Shown: positions 7,491-14,132 of the stretch, piece by piece
Numbering within the stretch: position 1 is the stretch's first letter
Layout: the number at the start of each line of letters is the position of its first letter
Origin: SXRF01 sp039808985
GTDB lineage: Bacteria > Pseudomonadota > Alphaproteobacteria > Rickettsiales > SXRF01
Assembly: GCA_039808985.1 (NCBI GenBank)
Contig: JBDHUC010000039.1
Location: forward strand, 1 to 15,807
DNA length: 15,807 nucleotides
Direction of reading: 5' to 3'
The notes under the pieces: model-generated
Database searches by the model: none
What the model saw: the letters and a program-made list of their open reading frames with translations, nothing else
What the model was told of the DNA's origin: nothing
Made by a program: the position numbers and the translations under genes

Positions 7491-7537
7491 CCCCTCCCTA
7501 ACCATCTCCCGCTTGCGGGGGAGGGACAGGGAGGGGG
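7491..7537. terminator. GC-rich palindrome between convergent genes, likely terminator or REP element
   Basis: CCCCTCCCT (7491-7499) pairs perfectly with AGGGAGGGG (7528-7536), and inside it CCCGC-TT-GCGGG (7508-7519) forms a tight inner stem. The result is a strong hairpin in both strands between the convergent decarboxylase and DUF4139 genes. It lacks a T tract, so it may be a dispersed repeat that doubles as a transcript end rather than a textbook intrinsic terminator. Confidence 0.5.
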
Positions 7538-7542
7538 TGTTA

Positions 7543-9078
7543 TCACCAGCTATAATGCACCTTATAGGTGATGGTTTTTTCCTTCTCCGGCGCTACATCT
7601 ACAAGGAAACTCACCTGGTGTGAATTATCCTTCACATATTCATCCGAGGTGGTGGTTATTTTCCATCCTGTGGCCCGGTACATGCTTTCAACTACCTTTA
7701 CTTTCACCGGTTGCTTTTTATGGTTGCGCAGTTTTACTTCGATTTCCTCATCGGCGAATTTATTGTTGCTATCAAGAACATAATTTAACTGCTTGCGCTC
7801 ACCAACCACATCAAAGGCATTGCCGAGCTTTATCATCAGCTCTTCATTTGCCGCTGTGTGATCAATAATGCTTTCGCCAATGAATTCAAGGCTGCCATCG
7901 GCGCTGTCACGCTGGTTCACGCGCATCCGCCCGGAGGGAAGGGGAACGCCAAGCCCGTTTTCTTTTTTGTTCAGTATTTTCAGGAATACATCGACTTTTT
8001 TGTTACCGCCTTCCAGCCCATAACCGCGATCCAGATATACGCCGCCATAATTCCAGTATTGCGATTGCCCACCGTCAAAAACCATGATCTTTTCAACAGG
8101 TATGTTAGCCGCAGCAGGGATAAGCTCCAACTGTTTGGTGGAATTATCGGGAAGGGTTACCGGGGTATCGAGCGTGTATAGATGGTATTCAAAAAAATCC
8201 TTTTGTGAAAAAGCCGGGGGAGATGCTGATTCGGCCACAGCATCCATAGCCATTGCTTTCGCCATCATTGGACGCGCAAATCTCTGCTCTGGCATTACTC
8301 TTTGCACATCGCCAGCCATTAGTTTCAACCGCGCATTGTTAAAGCTGGCACCGGTCTGGTTGATGATTGAAACCCACGATCCGAAATCCACAGTGCCGTT
8401 ATTAGCGTCCTTGCCTTCATTATAAGTTAGGTTGTAATCTGCCCACCATGTTATTCCCTGCGTCTGGTAACTTACCTCGCTTTTATGCTTGCCGGGAGTA
8501 TTGGTAAAAATATTCCACACTAATGTAGGCTTGGTCATAAGCCCACCGGGAAGGTCGGGAAATGAGATGCCTGAATAACTATTTATAGCTTTTATTGTGC
8601 CATCCGCCAGCTTCAGGGTAAGCCCACCTTGCGTACTCAAAAGTGTGCCTTCAACATTCTCTGTTTTATCCCCGGCGATTTTCTCAACGCTGATTTTTTT
8701 GTCGATATATTTTTCCAGAAGCTTCTGCTGGCTTACCAGGTCGAACTGGTAATTCTGTTCCCCGACTTTTGTTCCTTTTGGATCGGTAAGTGATTTAAAC
8801 TGCACTGTCGTCGGGTCTATATAAGCGGCGACATCGCTGAAATTCACAACGCTGCTTTTTCCACTTAAATCTACATCGCGTACCTGACGCACAACCGCAT
8901 AGCCAGGGACATTCATGCCATTATATCCGCCCTGGCCATTTACTGGCCGGTAAAGATTGGGGTCTACAGCTCCCGGCTGCGCCTTGCTATATATGGTTAG
9001 GGATGTCTCATCGGCCAAGGCAGGGAGGGAGAAGCAGAGGGCCGTTGTGAGTAATAGAGCCGAGAATTGTTTTTTCAT
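7543..9078 (-). CDS. Secreted DUF4139 domain protein
   Basis: A 511-residue exported protein. Residues 1-22 form a Sec signal peptide (MKKQFSALLL..., cleavage after ALA). The mature part has an N-terminal DUF4140-like beta region with VRDVDL and VNFSDVAAYIDPTT, and a large DUF4139 domain (about 180-510). Markers are LVWNIFTN, ITWWADYNL, a SWVSIINQTGASFNNA stretch and a C-terminal beta pattern ending KVHYSW. The family is widespread, mostly beta-structured and extracytoplasmic, with no established function. I use ATG 9078 because GGAG sits 6 nt upstream; the in-frame TTG 12 bases earlier overlaps that site. There is an Ala/Met-rich segment in the middle (about 270-287). It stands alone, with palindromes between it and the convergent decarboxylase gene. 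Confidence 0.85.
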   Translation of the reverse strand: MKKQFSALLLTTALCFSLPALADETSLTIYSKAQPGAVDPNLYRPVNGQGGYNGMNVPGYAVVRQVRDVDLSGKSSVVNFSDVAAYIDPTTVQFKSLTDPKGTKVGEQNYQFDLVSQQKLLEKYIDKKISVEKIAGDKTENVEGTLLSTQGGLTLKLADGTIKAINSYSGISFPDLPGGLMTKPTLVWNIFTNTPGKHKSEVSYQTQGITWWADYNLTYNEGKDANNGTVDFGSWVSIINQTGASFNNARLKLMAGDVQRVMPEQRFARPMMAKAMAMDAVAESASPPAFSQKDFFEYHLYTLDTPVTLPDNSTKQLELIPAAANIPVEKIMVFDGGQSQYWNYGGVYLDRGYGLEGGNKKVDVFLKILNKKENGLGVPLPSGRMRVNQRDSADGSLEFIGESIIDHTAANEELMIKLGNAFDVVGERKQLNYVLDSNNKFADEEIEVKLRNHKKQPVKVKVVESMYRATGWKITTTSDEYVKDNSHQVSFLVDVAPEKEKTITYKVHYSW

Positions 9079-9131
9079 GGTTATCTCCAATCTAAATTGA
9101 GGTTATAACATTTACCACAATATCAGACGAT

Positions 9132-9153
9132 TGCCAAAAGCTATTCCTTGGCA
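9132..9153. repeat. Small inverted repeat between the flagellin-like and DUF4139 genes
   Basis: TGCCAA (9132-9137) and TTGGCA (9148-9153) are perfect complements around a 10-nt loop. It is the only hairpin after the flagellin-like stop codon and is not followed by a U run in that direction. TTGGCA is also the best -35-like hexamer upstream of the DUF4139 gene, but no good -10 follows, so I do not call a promoter. Confidence 0.25.
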
Positions 9154-9181
9154 GTAAACGGAGATTTTTTAAATTAAATTT

Positions 9182-10015
9182 TTAGCCTATAAGCTGGAGT
9201 ATCGCCGGGGTCAGGCGGTTGCCCTGCGCTGCCACAGCAATTGCAGCATTCTGCTGTAGGGATGCCTGTGACTGCAAGGTAGCCATTTCAGCAAAATCAG
9301 CATCCTGCAAGGTTGAACGTGCCGCTTCCTGATTGGCGATTGCGGTGTCAATATTGGCAGCCGCATAATCTACTGATTGCAGGAACGAGCCAACATCGGC
9401 ATTGGCGGCAGTAAGTTTGTCCAGAGCCGCGCTGATAGCTGTAATGGCATTGCCTGCGCCATCCTGCGTGCTTAAATTGATAGCACCGCCAAACAGGCTT
9501 TCGCTGGAAAGATCAGCCAGTGAAAGGACTGCTGAATCGGTGGCTTCGGAAGAAAGTATGCTGCCAAGAGATATAGAAGATGAACCACTCAAATCGCCAT
9601 TTAATAGCTTTTTGCCATTGAAGTTTGTGCCTGAAGCAATGTCATCAATCTGTTTCACTAATTGCTGGAACTGCTCGTTTAAATCATTGCGGTTGCTGTC
9701 ATTAAGTACCGGCGATTTTGCCTGTAGCGCTAATGTCTGCAACTGCTGGGTTATTTCCTGTATCTGTGTTATGCCGCCGCCTGCAACCTGGGCAAGGCTG
9801 CTTGCCTGAGCTATATTTCCTGATGCCTGTTTGAGGCCGCTTACTGCCGATTGTAACTGGCTGGCAATTGAAAGTGAAGATACATCTGTGCTGGCCGATG
9901 TAAGGCGGTTGCCGCTTGCAAGCGCTGCAATGGCTGCGCCAAGCTTTGCATTGGATTTCTGCAGATCCTGCTGCTGTTGCAGACCGGCTAAACCTGATAG
10001 CGAATTTATATTCAT
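9182..10015 (-). CDS. Atypical flagellin-like protein
   Basis: A 277-residue protein with both conserved ends of flagellin. N-terminal D0/D1 helices (about 1-100) include LASGNRLTSASTDVSSLSIA, the counterpart of the usual SGLRINSAADDAAGLAIA, and an ITQIQEITQQLQTLALQA stretch. NDSNRNDLNEQFQQLVKQID follows and FNGKKLLNGD is at 132-141. A short Ser-rich central region (141-185) stands where long flagellins carry D2/D3. The C-terminal helix has RSTLQDADFAEMATLQSQASLQQ and ends TPAILQLIG. The product would be exported by the flagellar type III system and polymerise as filament. It does not begin with the usual MALSVNTN-like sequence. AGGAGG lies 5 nt before ATG 10015, which excludes the upstream in-frame start at 10060. 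No other flagellar gene lies in the window. Confidence 0.85.
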   Translation of the reverse strand: MNINSLSGLAGLQQQQDLQKSNAKLGAAIAALASGNRLTSASTDVSSLSIASQLQSAVSGLKQASGNIAQASSLAQVAGGGITQIQEITQQLQTLALQAKSPVLNDSNRNDLNEQFQQLVKQIDDIASGTNFNGKKLLNGDLSGSSSISLGSILSSEATDSAVLSLADLSSESLFGGAINLSTQDGAGNAITAISAALDKLTAANADVGSFLQSVDYAAANIDTAIANQEAARSTLQDADFAEMATLQSQASLQQNAAIAVAAQGNRLTPAILQLIG

Positions 10016-10031
10016 AGCATCCTCCTGATAT

Positions 10032-10049
10032 GGGCAACTGGAATTGCCC
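10032..10049 (-). promoter_or_regulatory. Hairpin in the flagellin-like 5' leader
   Basis: GGGCAA and TTGCCC form a perfect 6-bp stem with a 6-nt loop, ending a few bases before the strong AGGAGG ribosome site. Position and GC content, in an otherwise AT-rich leader, suggest mRNA stabilisation or control of initiation. Confidence 0.4.
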
Positions 10050-10101
10050 TGAAAAGCCACTAAACCATACCTGTGACTTCTATCTTAATATTACATTATA
10101 T

Positions 10102-10130
10102 ATTGTATTAGTTACTATATAGTTAATCAA
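10102..10130 (-). promoter_or_regulatory. Candidate sigma70-type promoter of the flagellin-like gene, with a CtrA-like half-site pair
   Basis: On the minus strand TTGATT (10130-10125) and TACAAT (10107-10102) are 17 bp apart, matching consensus at 4 of 6 and 5 of 6 positions. The implied leader is about 80 nt. The spacer contains TTAA-N7-GTAAC (10126-10111), one base from the CtrA motif TTAA-N7-TTAAC. CtrA is a known regulator of flagellar genes in alphaproteobacteria. No sigma54 or sigma28 flagellar promoter was seen. Confidence 0.4.
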
Positions 10131-10139
10131 TTGAAAATA

Positions 10140-10156
10140 ATCACATTAAATGTGAT
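10140..10156. promoter_or_regulatory. 17-bp palindrome upstream of the flagellin-like promoter
   Basis: ATCACATT-A-AATGTGAT is a perfect palindrome with 8-bp arms. It sits about 10 bp upstream of the candidate -35, where a dimeric activator would bind. Farther up, ATCAA-TATG-TTGAT (10174-10187) is a second perfect short palindrome. Neither matches the CRP or FNR consensus orientation (the half-sites are reversed), so the regulator is unknown. Confidence 0.35.
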
Positions 10157-10228
10157 GCATAAAACAGATGTAAATCAATATGTTGATACGTATGGCAAGG
10201 GTTAACCTCTGTCAATTATAGCTATTCT

Positions 10229-11137
10229 TTATAAATCCACCAGATTGCGTGCGAAATCGGCAGGCTTGAAAGCGTCAAGGTCATCAATCGCTTCGCCAAT
10301 GCCAATTGCATGTATGGGCAGCTTAGTTTGCCTTGCAAGCGCGACAACTATCCCGCCCTTGGCCGTTCCGTCCAGCTTTGTAATTATAAGCCCGGTGACA
10401 TTCACCATTTCTTTAAAAGCCGTGACCTGGGAAATGGCGTTTTGCCCGGTGGTGGCATCCAGGACCTGGATTATGTGATGAGGGGCGGATTCGTCGATTT
10501 TTTTAATTACTTTGATGATTTTCTGCAGCTCAGCCATCAGGTTGGATTTGTTCTGGAGCCTGCCTGCAGTATCAATAAATAATATGTCGGCTTTTTCTGC
10601 GCGCGCGCGCTCATAAGCATTGAAGGCAACGCTTGCCGGGTCGGCTTGGAATGCCCCGGTTATCACTTCTATGTCAGCGCGCTTGCCCCATTCCTGCATC
10701 TGCTCTACTGCCGCGGCGCGAAAAGTATCCGCAGCCGCAATCATGACTTTTTTGCCCTCATTCTTGAACTTGCTTGCAAGCTTTCCGATGGTTGTGGTTT
10801 TGCCGTTGCCGTTCACCCCGACCATTATAATAGTTGTCAGTGGCCAGTTGCCAGTTGTCAGTGGAGTTGCATAGGGATGCAAAATATTAGAGATTTTTTC
10901 TGCCAGAAATTCGCGCACTTCGTTTGCTTCGATATTTTTATCAAAACGGTTTTTGGAAAATTCGGCAGTCAGCTCAGCCGCCAGCGCCGCCCCTAAATCT
11001 GCCTCTATAAGCAGTTCCTCAAGCTCTTCAAGAGAAGCATTATCCAGCTTACGCTTGGTAAAAATACCGGTAATGCCGCTGCCCAATTTGCCGGAAGTTT
11101 TGGAAAGGCCTGATTTAAGTTTCGATAGAAAGGACAT
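10229..11137 (-). CDS. ftsY: Signal recognition particle receptor FtsY
   Basis: GTPase that docks SRP-bound ribosomes at the inner membrane by pairing with Ffh. At 302 residues it lacks the long acidic A domain of E. coli FtsY. The N domain is about 25-85 (SLEELEELLIEADLG). The G domain has the P-loop GVNGNGKTTT (107-116), the DTFRAAAVEQ insertion-box element (137-146), DTAGR (189-193) and TKLDGTAKGG (253-262). All GTPase motifs are intact. Between N and G, residues 91-102 (TPLTTGNWPLTT) are encoded by a degenerate 7-bp tandem repeat and look like an in-frame insertion just before the first G-domain strand. No strong Shine-Dalgarno precedes ATG 11137. It follows the unknown membrane protein gene by 25 nt, probably in the same transcript. 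Confidence 0.97.
   Translation of the reverse strand: MSFLSKLKSGLSKTSGKLGSGITGIFTKRKLDNASLEELEELLIEADLGAALAAELTAEFSKNRFDKNIEANEVREFLAEKISNILHPYATPLTTGNWPLTTIIMVGVNGNGKTTTIGKLASKFKNEGKKVMIAAADTFRAAAVEQMQEWGKRADIEVITGAFQADPASVAFNAYERARAEKADILFIDTAGRLQNKSNLMAELQKIIKVIKKIDESAPHHIIQVLDATTGQNAISQVTAFKEMVNVTGLIITKLDGTAKGGIVVALARQTKLPIHAIGIGEAIDDLDAFKPADFARNLVDL
10832..10866. repeat. Degenerate heptanucleotide tandem repeat inside ftsY
   Basis: Five 7-bp units in a row read AGTTGTC, AGTGGCC, AGTTGCC, AGTTGTC, AGTGGAG on the + strand. The frame stays open and gives TPLTTGNWPLTT in FtsY. The word family and unit length differ from the surrounding coding sequence, and this amino-acid stretch has no counterpart in typical FtsY proteins that I know. 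Confidence 0.65.
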
Positions 11138-11144
11138 AGTTTAG

Positions 11145-11164
11145 GACATATAAAATTATATGTC
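11145..11164. repeat. AT-rich palindrome at the membrane protein/ftsY junction
   Basis: GACATATAA and TTATATGTC are perfect 9-bp arms around two bases. The element overlaps the TGA of the upstream gene and ends 7 bases before the ftsY ATG. It has no U tract, so it is not a terminator. It may be an operator, or a structure limiting ftsY initiation, where no Shine-Dalgarno is visible. Confidence 0.35.
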
Positions 11165-11717
11165 AGTTAATTCCAATGCTGGCAGATTGTCCAGTAGATT
11201 TTGCCCTTTCAGTAAACGGCGCCTGGTTGGTATCTTTGGTTTGCTGTGGTATTGCCGGAAGGTCAGCTATGTTCTTATATTGACTGACTTCCTTCCCGGC
11301 GCTGATTGCTGCCTGACGCTCATTTTCCTGCTTTAGTGCCAAATCATAAAAAGCCGCATTGCTTTTATTTTGTGACCATCCTCCAAGCACTCCGCCCACT
11401 GCTGCGCCAGTTCCAACTATAGCCGTTACAACTGCCGCTGAGGCTGCTACTGGCGCAAGCCCATAAGCAAGTAAAGCAAAAGCTGCTGCGCCCATGAGCG
11501 CGGTGCCGTTTAATATGCTGCCATCTGGTTTCCTGGCTTTTATACCATGTTCCTGTTGATGTTTCTCAATGCTTTTCCCTATAATGCTGCCTGCAACAGC
11601 GCCGAACGCAGCAACCATAGGGCTGGTCGCAAAGGCGATGGCACCTATGAAAGTATACATGTTAATGAAAGATGGCTCTTTCTTAGGTGGATGATAAGTT
11701 AATGTTTCCTGTGCCAT
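11163..11717 (-). CDS. Unknown Gly/Ala-rich membrane protein
   Basis: 184 residues, no family recognised. A short polar N-terminus (MAQETLTYHPPKKEPS) precedes a hydrophobic segment at about 19-47 with small-residue spacing (GAVAGSIIG). A polar loop (48-68, KHQQEHGIKARKPDG) separates it from a second long hydrophobic block at about 71-113, rich in Ala and Gly and ending AAVGGVLGGW. The last ~70 residues are polar and probably disordered. The layout suggests two membrane hairpins with glycine-zipper packing, as seen in some pore-forming or membrane-associated proteins, but this is only a pattern resemblance. AAGGA lies 3 nt before ATG 11717, a tight but usable ribosome site, and a candidate promoter lies just upstream. 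It sits between mtaB and ftsY, genes often close together in alphaproteobacteria. Confidence 0.7.
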   Translation of the reverse strand: MAQETLTYHPPKKEPSFINMYTFIGAIAFATSPMVAAFGAVAGSIIGKSIEKHQQEHGIKARKPDGSILNGTALMGAAAFALLAYGLAPVAASAAVVTAIVGTGAAVGGVLGGWSQNKSNAAFYDLALKQENERQAAISAGKEVSQYKNIADLPAIPQQTKDTNQAPFTERAKSTGQSASIGIN

Positions 11718-11770
11718 AAATCCTTCTTATGTAAATATTTTACTCTTAGGCACAGATTAACATATGAACA

Positions 11771-11800
11771 ATTATAATAGAAATGAAGGTTTTGTGACGA
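11771..11800 (-). promoter_or_regulatory. Candidate promoter of the unknown membrane protein (and possibly ftsY)
   Basis: On the minus strand a perfect TATAAT (11776-11771) follows TCGTCA (11800-11795, 4 of 6) with an 18-bp spacer. It lies in the short gap after mtaB, about 50 bp before the start codon, so the gene pair may be transcribed independently of dapF-mtaB. Confidence 0.45.
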
Positions 11801-11811
11801 GTTTGCTACAA

Positions 11812-13110
11812 CTAAGCAACTTCAGCAAATAGTTGATTTTTAAGTGTTTTTGTGATTTTTGCTTTTACTATGCTTCCTGCCTCGCATTCCCTGTCCAGTT
11901 CCACGGCTGCAAAATACGGGGTTTTTCCAATTCGCTCTTTTTCCACCAGAATTTCGGTGGTAACACCGATTTGTGTTTGCAGATATTCCTGTAGGTTTTT
12001 CTCTCCCGCTTCGCGCAGCCTGGCAGCGCGTTCTTTTCGGATATTTTTTGCTACCTGCGGCATCTTGGCGGCGGGTGTGCCGGTGCGTGCGGAGTAGGGG
12101 AATACATGCAGGTAAATAAGCCCTGTTTCCTCTACCAGCCTTAAAGTATTTTGGAACATCTCATCGCTTTCTGTTGGAAACCCGGCGATAATATCCGCGC
12201 CGAAAACAACATCGGGGCGAATGATTCGCAACTTCGCGCAGAAATTAATTATGTCCTGCCGTAAATGCCTGCGCTTCATGCGCTTAAGAACCATGTCATC
12301 ACCCGCCTGCAGGCTGATATGTATATGCGGCATCAAACGTGGTTCATTTGCAAATAAATCCAGAAGTTCGCTATCAACTTCCACCGCATCGATCGAAGAA
12401 ATACGCAGGCGCTTTAAATCGGGCACGAGGTTGAGAAGGCGGCGGCACATGCTGCCAAGGGTAGGGGAGCCGGGCAGGTCCTTGCCGTAATCGCTTATGT
12501 CAACACCGGTAAGCACAACTTCGTTATATCCAGACCGCACAAGGTTTTTTACTTGTGCGACAATCTCACCCATAGGCACGCTACGGCTATTGCCGCGCCC
12601 GAAAGGGATTATACAGAAGGTGCAGCGATGATCGCAGCCATTTTGCACTTGCACAAAAGCCCGGGCTTTGCCCTCAAATGATGCAACCATGTGTGACGCG
12701 GTTTCCTTCACCGACATGATGTCATTTACAATGATTTTCTGTTCCTTATCCATTAGGGGGAGAGGGATATAAGATTCCTTCTTCAACTTCTCTTCATTGC
12801 CAATCACGCTATCGACTTCCGGCATGTCGGCATATTGCCTGGGATTTATCTGGGCGCCGCAGCCGGTTACGATAATTTTTGCCTGCGGATTTTCCTTGCG
12901 CGCCTTGCGGATTGATTGGCGGACCTGCCGTTCGGCCTCCGCCGTTACCGCACAACTATTAAATATAAGCGCATTTTCTAGCCCGGCATTATCCGCCTGC
13001 TGCTTGATAATCTCGCCTTCATATATATTCATCCGGCAACCGAAATTGACCACTTGGACAGTAGGATTCGGGATTCGGGATTCAGGATTCGTGGAAGGGG
13101 AGTTAGGCAT
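11812..13110 (-). CDS. mtaB: tRNA N6-threonylcarbamoyladenosine (t6A37) methylthiotransferase MtaB
   Basis: Radical-SAM enzyme that converts t6A37 to ms2t6A in ANN-decoding tRNAs. 432 residues from ATG 13110. The N-terminal UPF0004 domain has the three cysteines of the auxiliary 4Fe-4S cluster (C25 in VNFGCRMN, C53 in NSCAVTAEA, C84 in VTGCGAQ). The radical-SAM core carries CDHRCTFC (C159, C163, C166) and downstream IHISLQAGDD and GADIIAGFPTE. A TRAM-like C-terminal domain follows (about 380-430). GGGG 5 nt upstream favours ATG 13110; an in-frame GTG at 13125 abuts the REP element. Residues about 7-17 (TNPESRIPNPT) are encoded by a 7-bp tandem repeat, so the normal N-terminus appears to have been extended by repeat DNA. 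A 117-nt gap, filled by a palindrome, separates it from dapF upstream. Confidence 0.93.
   Translation of the reverse strand: MPNSPSTNPESRIPNPTVQVVNFGCRMNIYEGEIIKQQADNAGLENALIFNSCAVTAEAERQVRQSIRKARKENPQAKIIVTGCGAQINPRQYADMPEVDSVIGNEEKLKKESYIPLPLMDKEQKIIVNDIMSVKETASHMVASFEGKARAFVQVQNGCDHRCTFCIIPFGRGNSRSVPMGEIVAQVKNLVRSGYNEVVLTGVDISDYGKDLPGSPTLGSMCRRLLNLVPDLKRLRISSIDAVEVDSELLDLFANEPRLMPHIHISLQAGDDMVLKRMKRRHLRQDIINFCAKLRIIRPDVVFGADIIAGFPTESDEMFQNTLRLVEETGLIYLHVFPYSARTGTPAAKMPQVAKNIRKERAARLREAGEKNLQEYLQTQIGVTTEILVEKERIGKTPYFAAVELDRECEAGSIVKAKITKTLKNQLFAEVA
13064..13091. repeat. Heptanucleotide tandem repeat at the mtaB 5' end
   Basis: Four 7-bp units on the + strand: GGATTCG, GGATTCG, GGATTCA, GGATTCG. 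The tract is translated in mtaB as NPESRIPNP just before the conserved VQVVNFGC start of the domain. Without it the protein would still have a complete conserved core. Confidence 0.7.
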
Positions 13111-13126
13111 TATAACCCCAAACACT

Positions 13127-13207
13127 TGTCATTGCGAGCCGAAGGCGTGGCAATCCAATGGATAATATAGTCTGGATTGCCTCGTCACTTTGTTCTTCGC
13201 AATGACG
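13127..13207. repeat. REP-like imperfect palindrome (TCATTGCGA...TCGCAATGA) between dapF and mtaB
   Basis: Outer arms GTCATTGCGA (13128-13137) and TCGCAATGAC (13197-13206) are perfect complements. Inner arms GGCAATCCA (13149-13157) and TGGATTGCC (13173-13181) are also perfect, with mismatched stretches between. This pattern matches a very common dispersed intergenic palindrome of proteobacteria, including alphaproteobacteria (recalled, not searched). It would be transcribed between dapF and mtaB and could affect mRNA processing. Confidence 0.8.
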
Positions 13208-13227
13208 AATGTATATTGGTTGACTAC

Positions 13228-14076
13228 TCATATCTCTACCGTGCCTTCAAATTCTTTTTCTATTTCGCCGCCAAGTAGGATGCGGTTATTCTCCAGTTCT
13301 ACATGCACTAATTCCTCAGAATTTACGAAGCGGATTACAGCGCCTGTATTATTCGCATTTAATTTATTTGCAGCCGCTAGAATCGCACATGCTCCTGTGC
13401 CGCAGGCCTTTGTTTCTCCTGCTCCTCTTTCCCATGTCATAGCCTCTATTACATATTCATTCCGTATACTGGCTACGCTTACATTTACGCGCTCTGGGAA
13501 CACCTCTGTATAGCTCTCGATTTTTTTGCCGATAGCTCTTGTTATGTCGTATATTTTTGAGCTGTTCTCCAGGCCAGCAAAAAATACTACATGCGGGTTG
13601 CCCATGCTTATAAAGCTGGGAGTGCCTAGCTCAGGCATATTTATAAAGCCCATAATTTTTTTTGCGGCTTCTTCAACTGGCATAGCCAAAGGTATTTCCT
13701 GCCAGCCGAATTTTGGCGTGCCCATATCTACGAGTATATAGCCATCTTGCTGCCTTATGCCCTGCAAATTTGCCACATTAGTTTGTATGTTAACCGGCAG
13801 CCTGCCCAATTCATTATATAACATATCGGCTATGCAGCGCGTTGCATTGCCGCAGGCATCGACCTCGCCGCCATCGGCATTATAAATCTGCATAAAAACA
13901 TCGGCTTTGTCGGATTTGTGTAATATCAGCAACTGGTCGCAGCCTTTTGTGATAGCATTATCCCGTGATGAAAGTGCGCGGATTTGCGGGGCAGTCAGGC
14001 TGATTTCCTGCTCTCTTGCGTCAAAAATGACAAAATCATTTCCGGCGCCATTCATCTTTGTAAAGTCCAGTTTCAT
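13228..14076 (-). CDS. dapF: Diaminopimelate epimerase
   Basis: Cytoplasmic, cofactor-free enzyme that interconverts LL- and meso-diaminopimelate, giving meso-DAP for peptidoglycan and lysine. 282 residues, normal length. The N-terminal signature is KMNGAGNDF (7-15). The first catalytic cysteine is C75 in EVDACGNATRC, the second is C225 in ERGAGETKACGTGAC, and GNPH is at 159-162. The two catalytic Cys residues and both halves of the pseudo-symmetric fold are present. It leads the minus-strand cluster dapF-mtaB. No strong Shine-Dalgarno precedes ATG 14076; two TTAGGT-type heptamers lie 8-21 bases upstream in the leader. Confidence 0.97.
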   Translation of the reverse strand: MKLDFTKMNGAGNDFVIFDAREQEISLTAPQIRALSSRDNAITKGCDQLLILHKSDKADVFMQIYNADGGEVDACGNATRCIADMLYNELGRLPVNIQTNVANLQGIRQQDGYILVDMGTPKFGWQEIPLAMPVEEAAKKIMGFINMPELGTPSFISMGNPHVVFFAGLENSSKIYDITRAIGKKIESYTEVFPERVNVSVASIRNEYVIEAMTWERGAGETKACGTGACAILAAANKLNANNTGAVIRFVNSEELVHVELENNRILLGGEIEKEFEGTVEI

Positions 14077-14083
14077 AGATTGT

Positions 14084-14097
14084 TTAGGTGTTAGGTT
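14084..14097. repeat. Two heptamers (TTAGGTG, TTAGGTT) in the dapF leader
   Basis: TTAGGTG (14084-14090) and TTAGGTT (14091-14097) are adjacent 7-bp words followed by CTAG. On its own this is too short to count as a repeat, but it matches the unit length of the other three tracts in this cluster. Confidence 0.35.
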
Positions 14098-14113
14098 CTA
14101 GTATGCTTAGATA

Positions 14114-14119
14114 TTTATA
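14114..14119 (-). promoter_or_regulatory. Possible -10 element for dapF
   Basis: TATAAA on the minus strand, 38 bp before the dapF ATG and in an AT-rich patch. The best -35 (CTGGAA, 16 bp upstream) matches only 3 of 6 positions, so confidence is low. Confidence 0.25.
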
Positions 14120-14132
14120 GTAACATCCGGGC

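Noticed and set aside
9079..9090. TTG start at 9090 for the DUF4139 protein
   Set aside because: It overlaps the GGAG that serves ATG 9078, and the signal peptide begins properly at that ATG.
10016..10060. Longer flagellin start at 10060
   Set aside because: It would translate through the leader hairpin and the AGGAGG ribosome site; flagellins begin at their D0 helix.
10140..10187. CRP or FNR binding sites
   Set aside because: Half-sites TCACA/TGTGA and ATCAA/TTGAT are in the reverse order to the known consensus sites, so I list only unnamed palindromes.
13064..13091. CRISPR-like short repeats
   Set aside because: 7-bp units without spacers; a tandem repeat, not an array.
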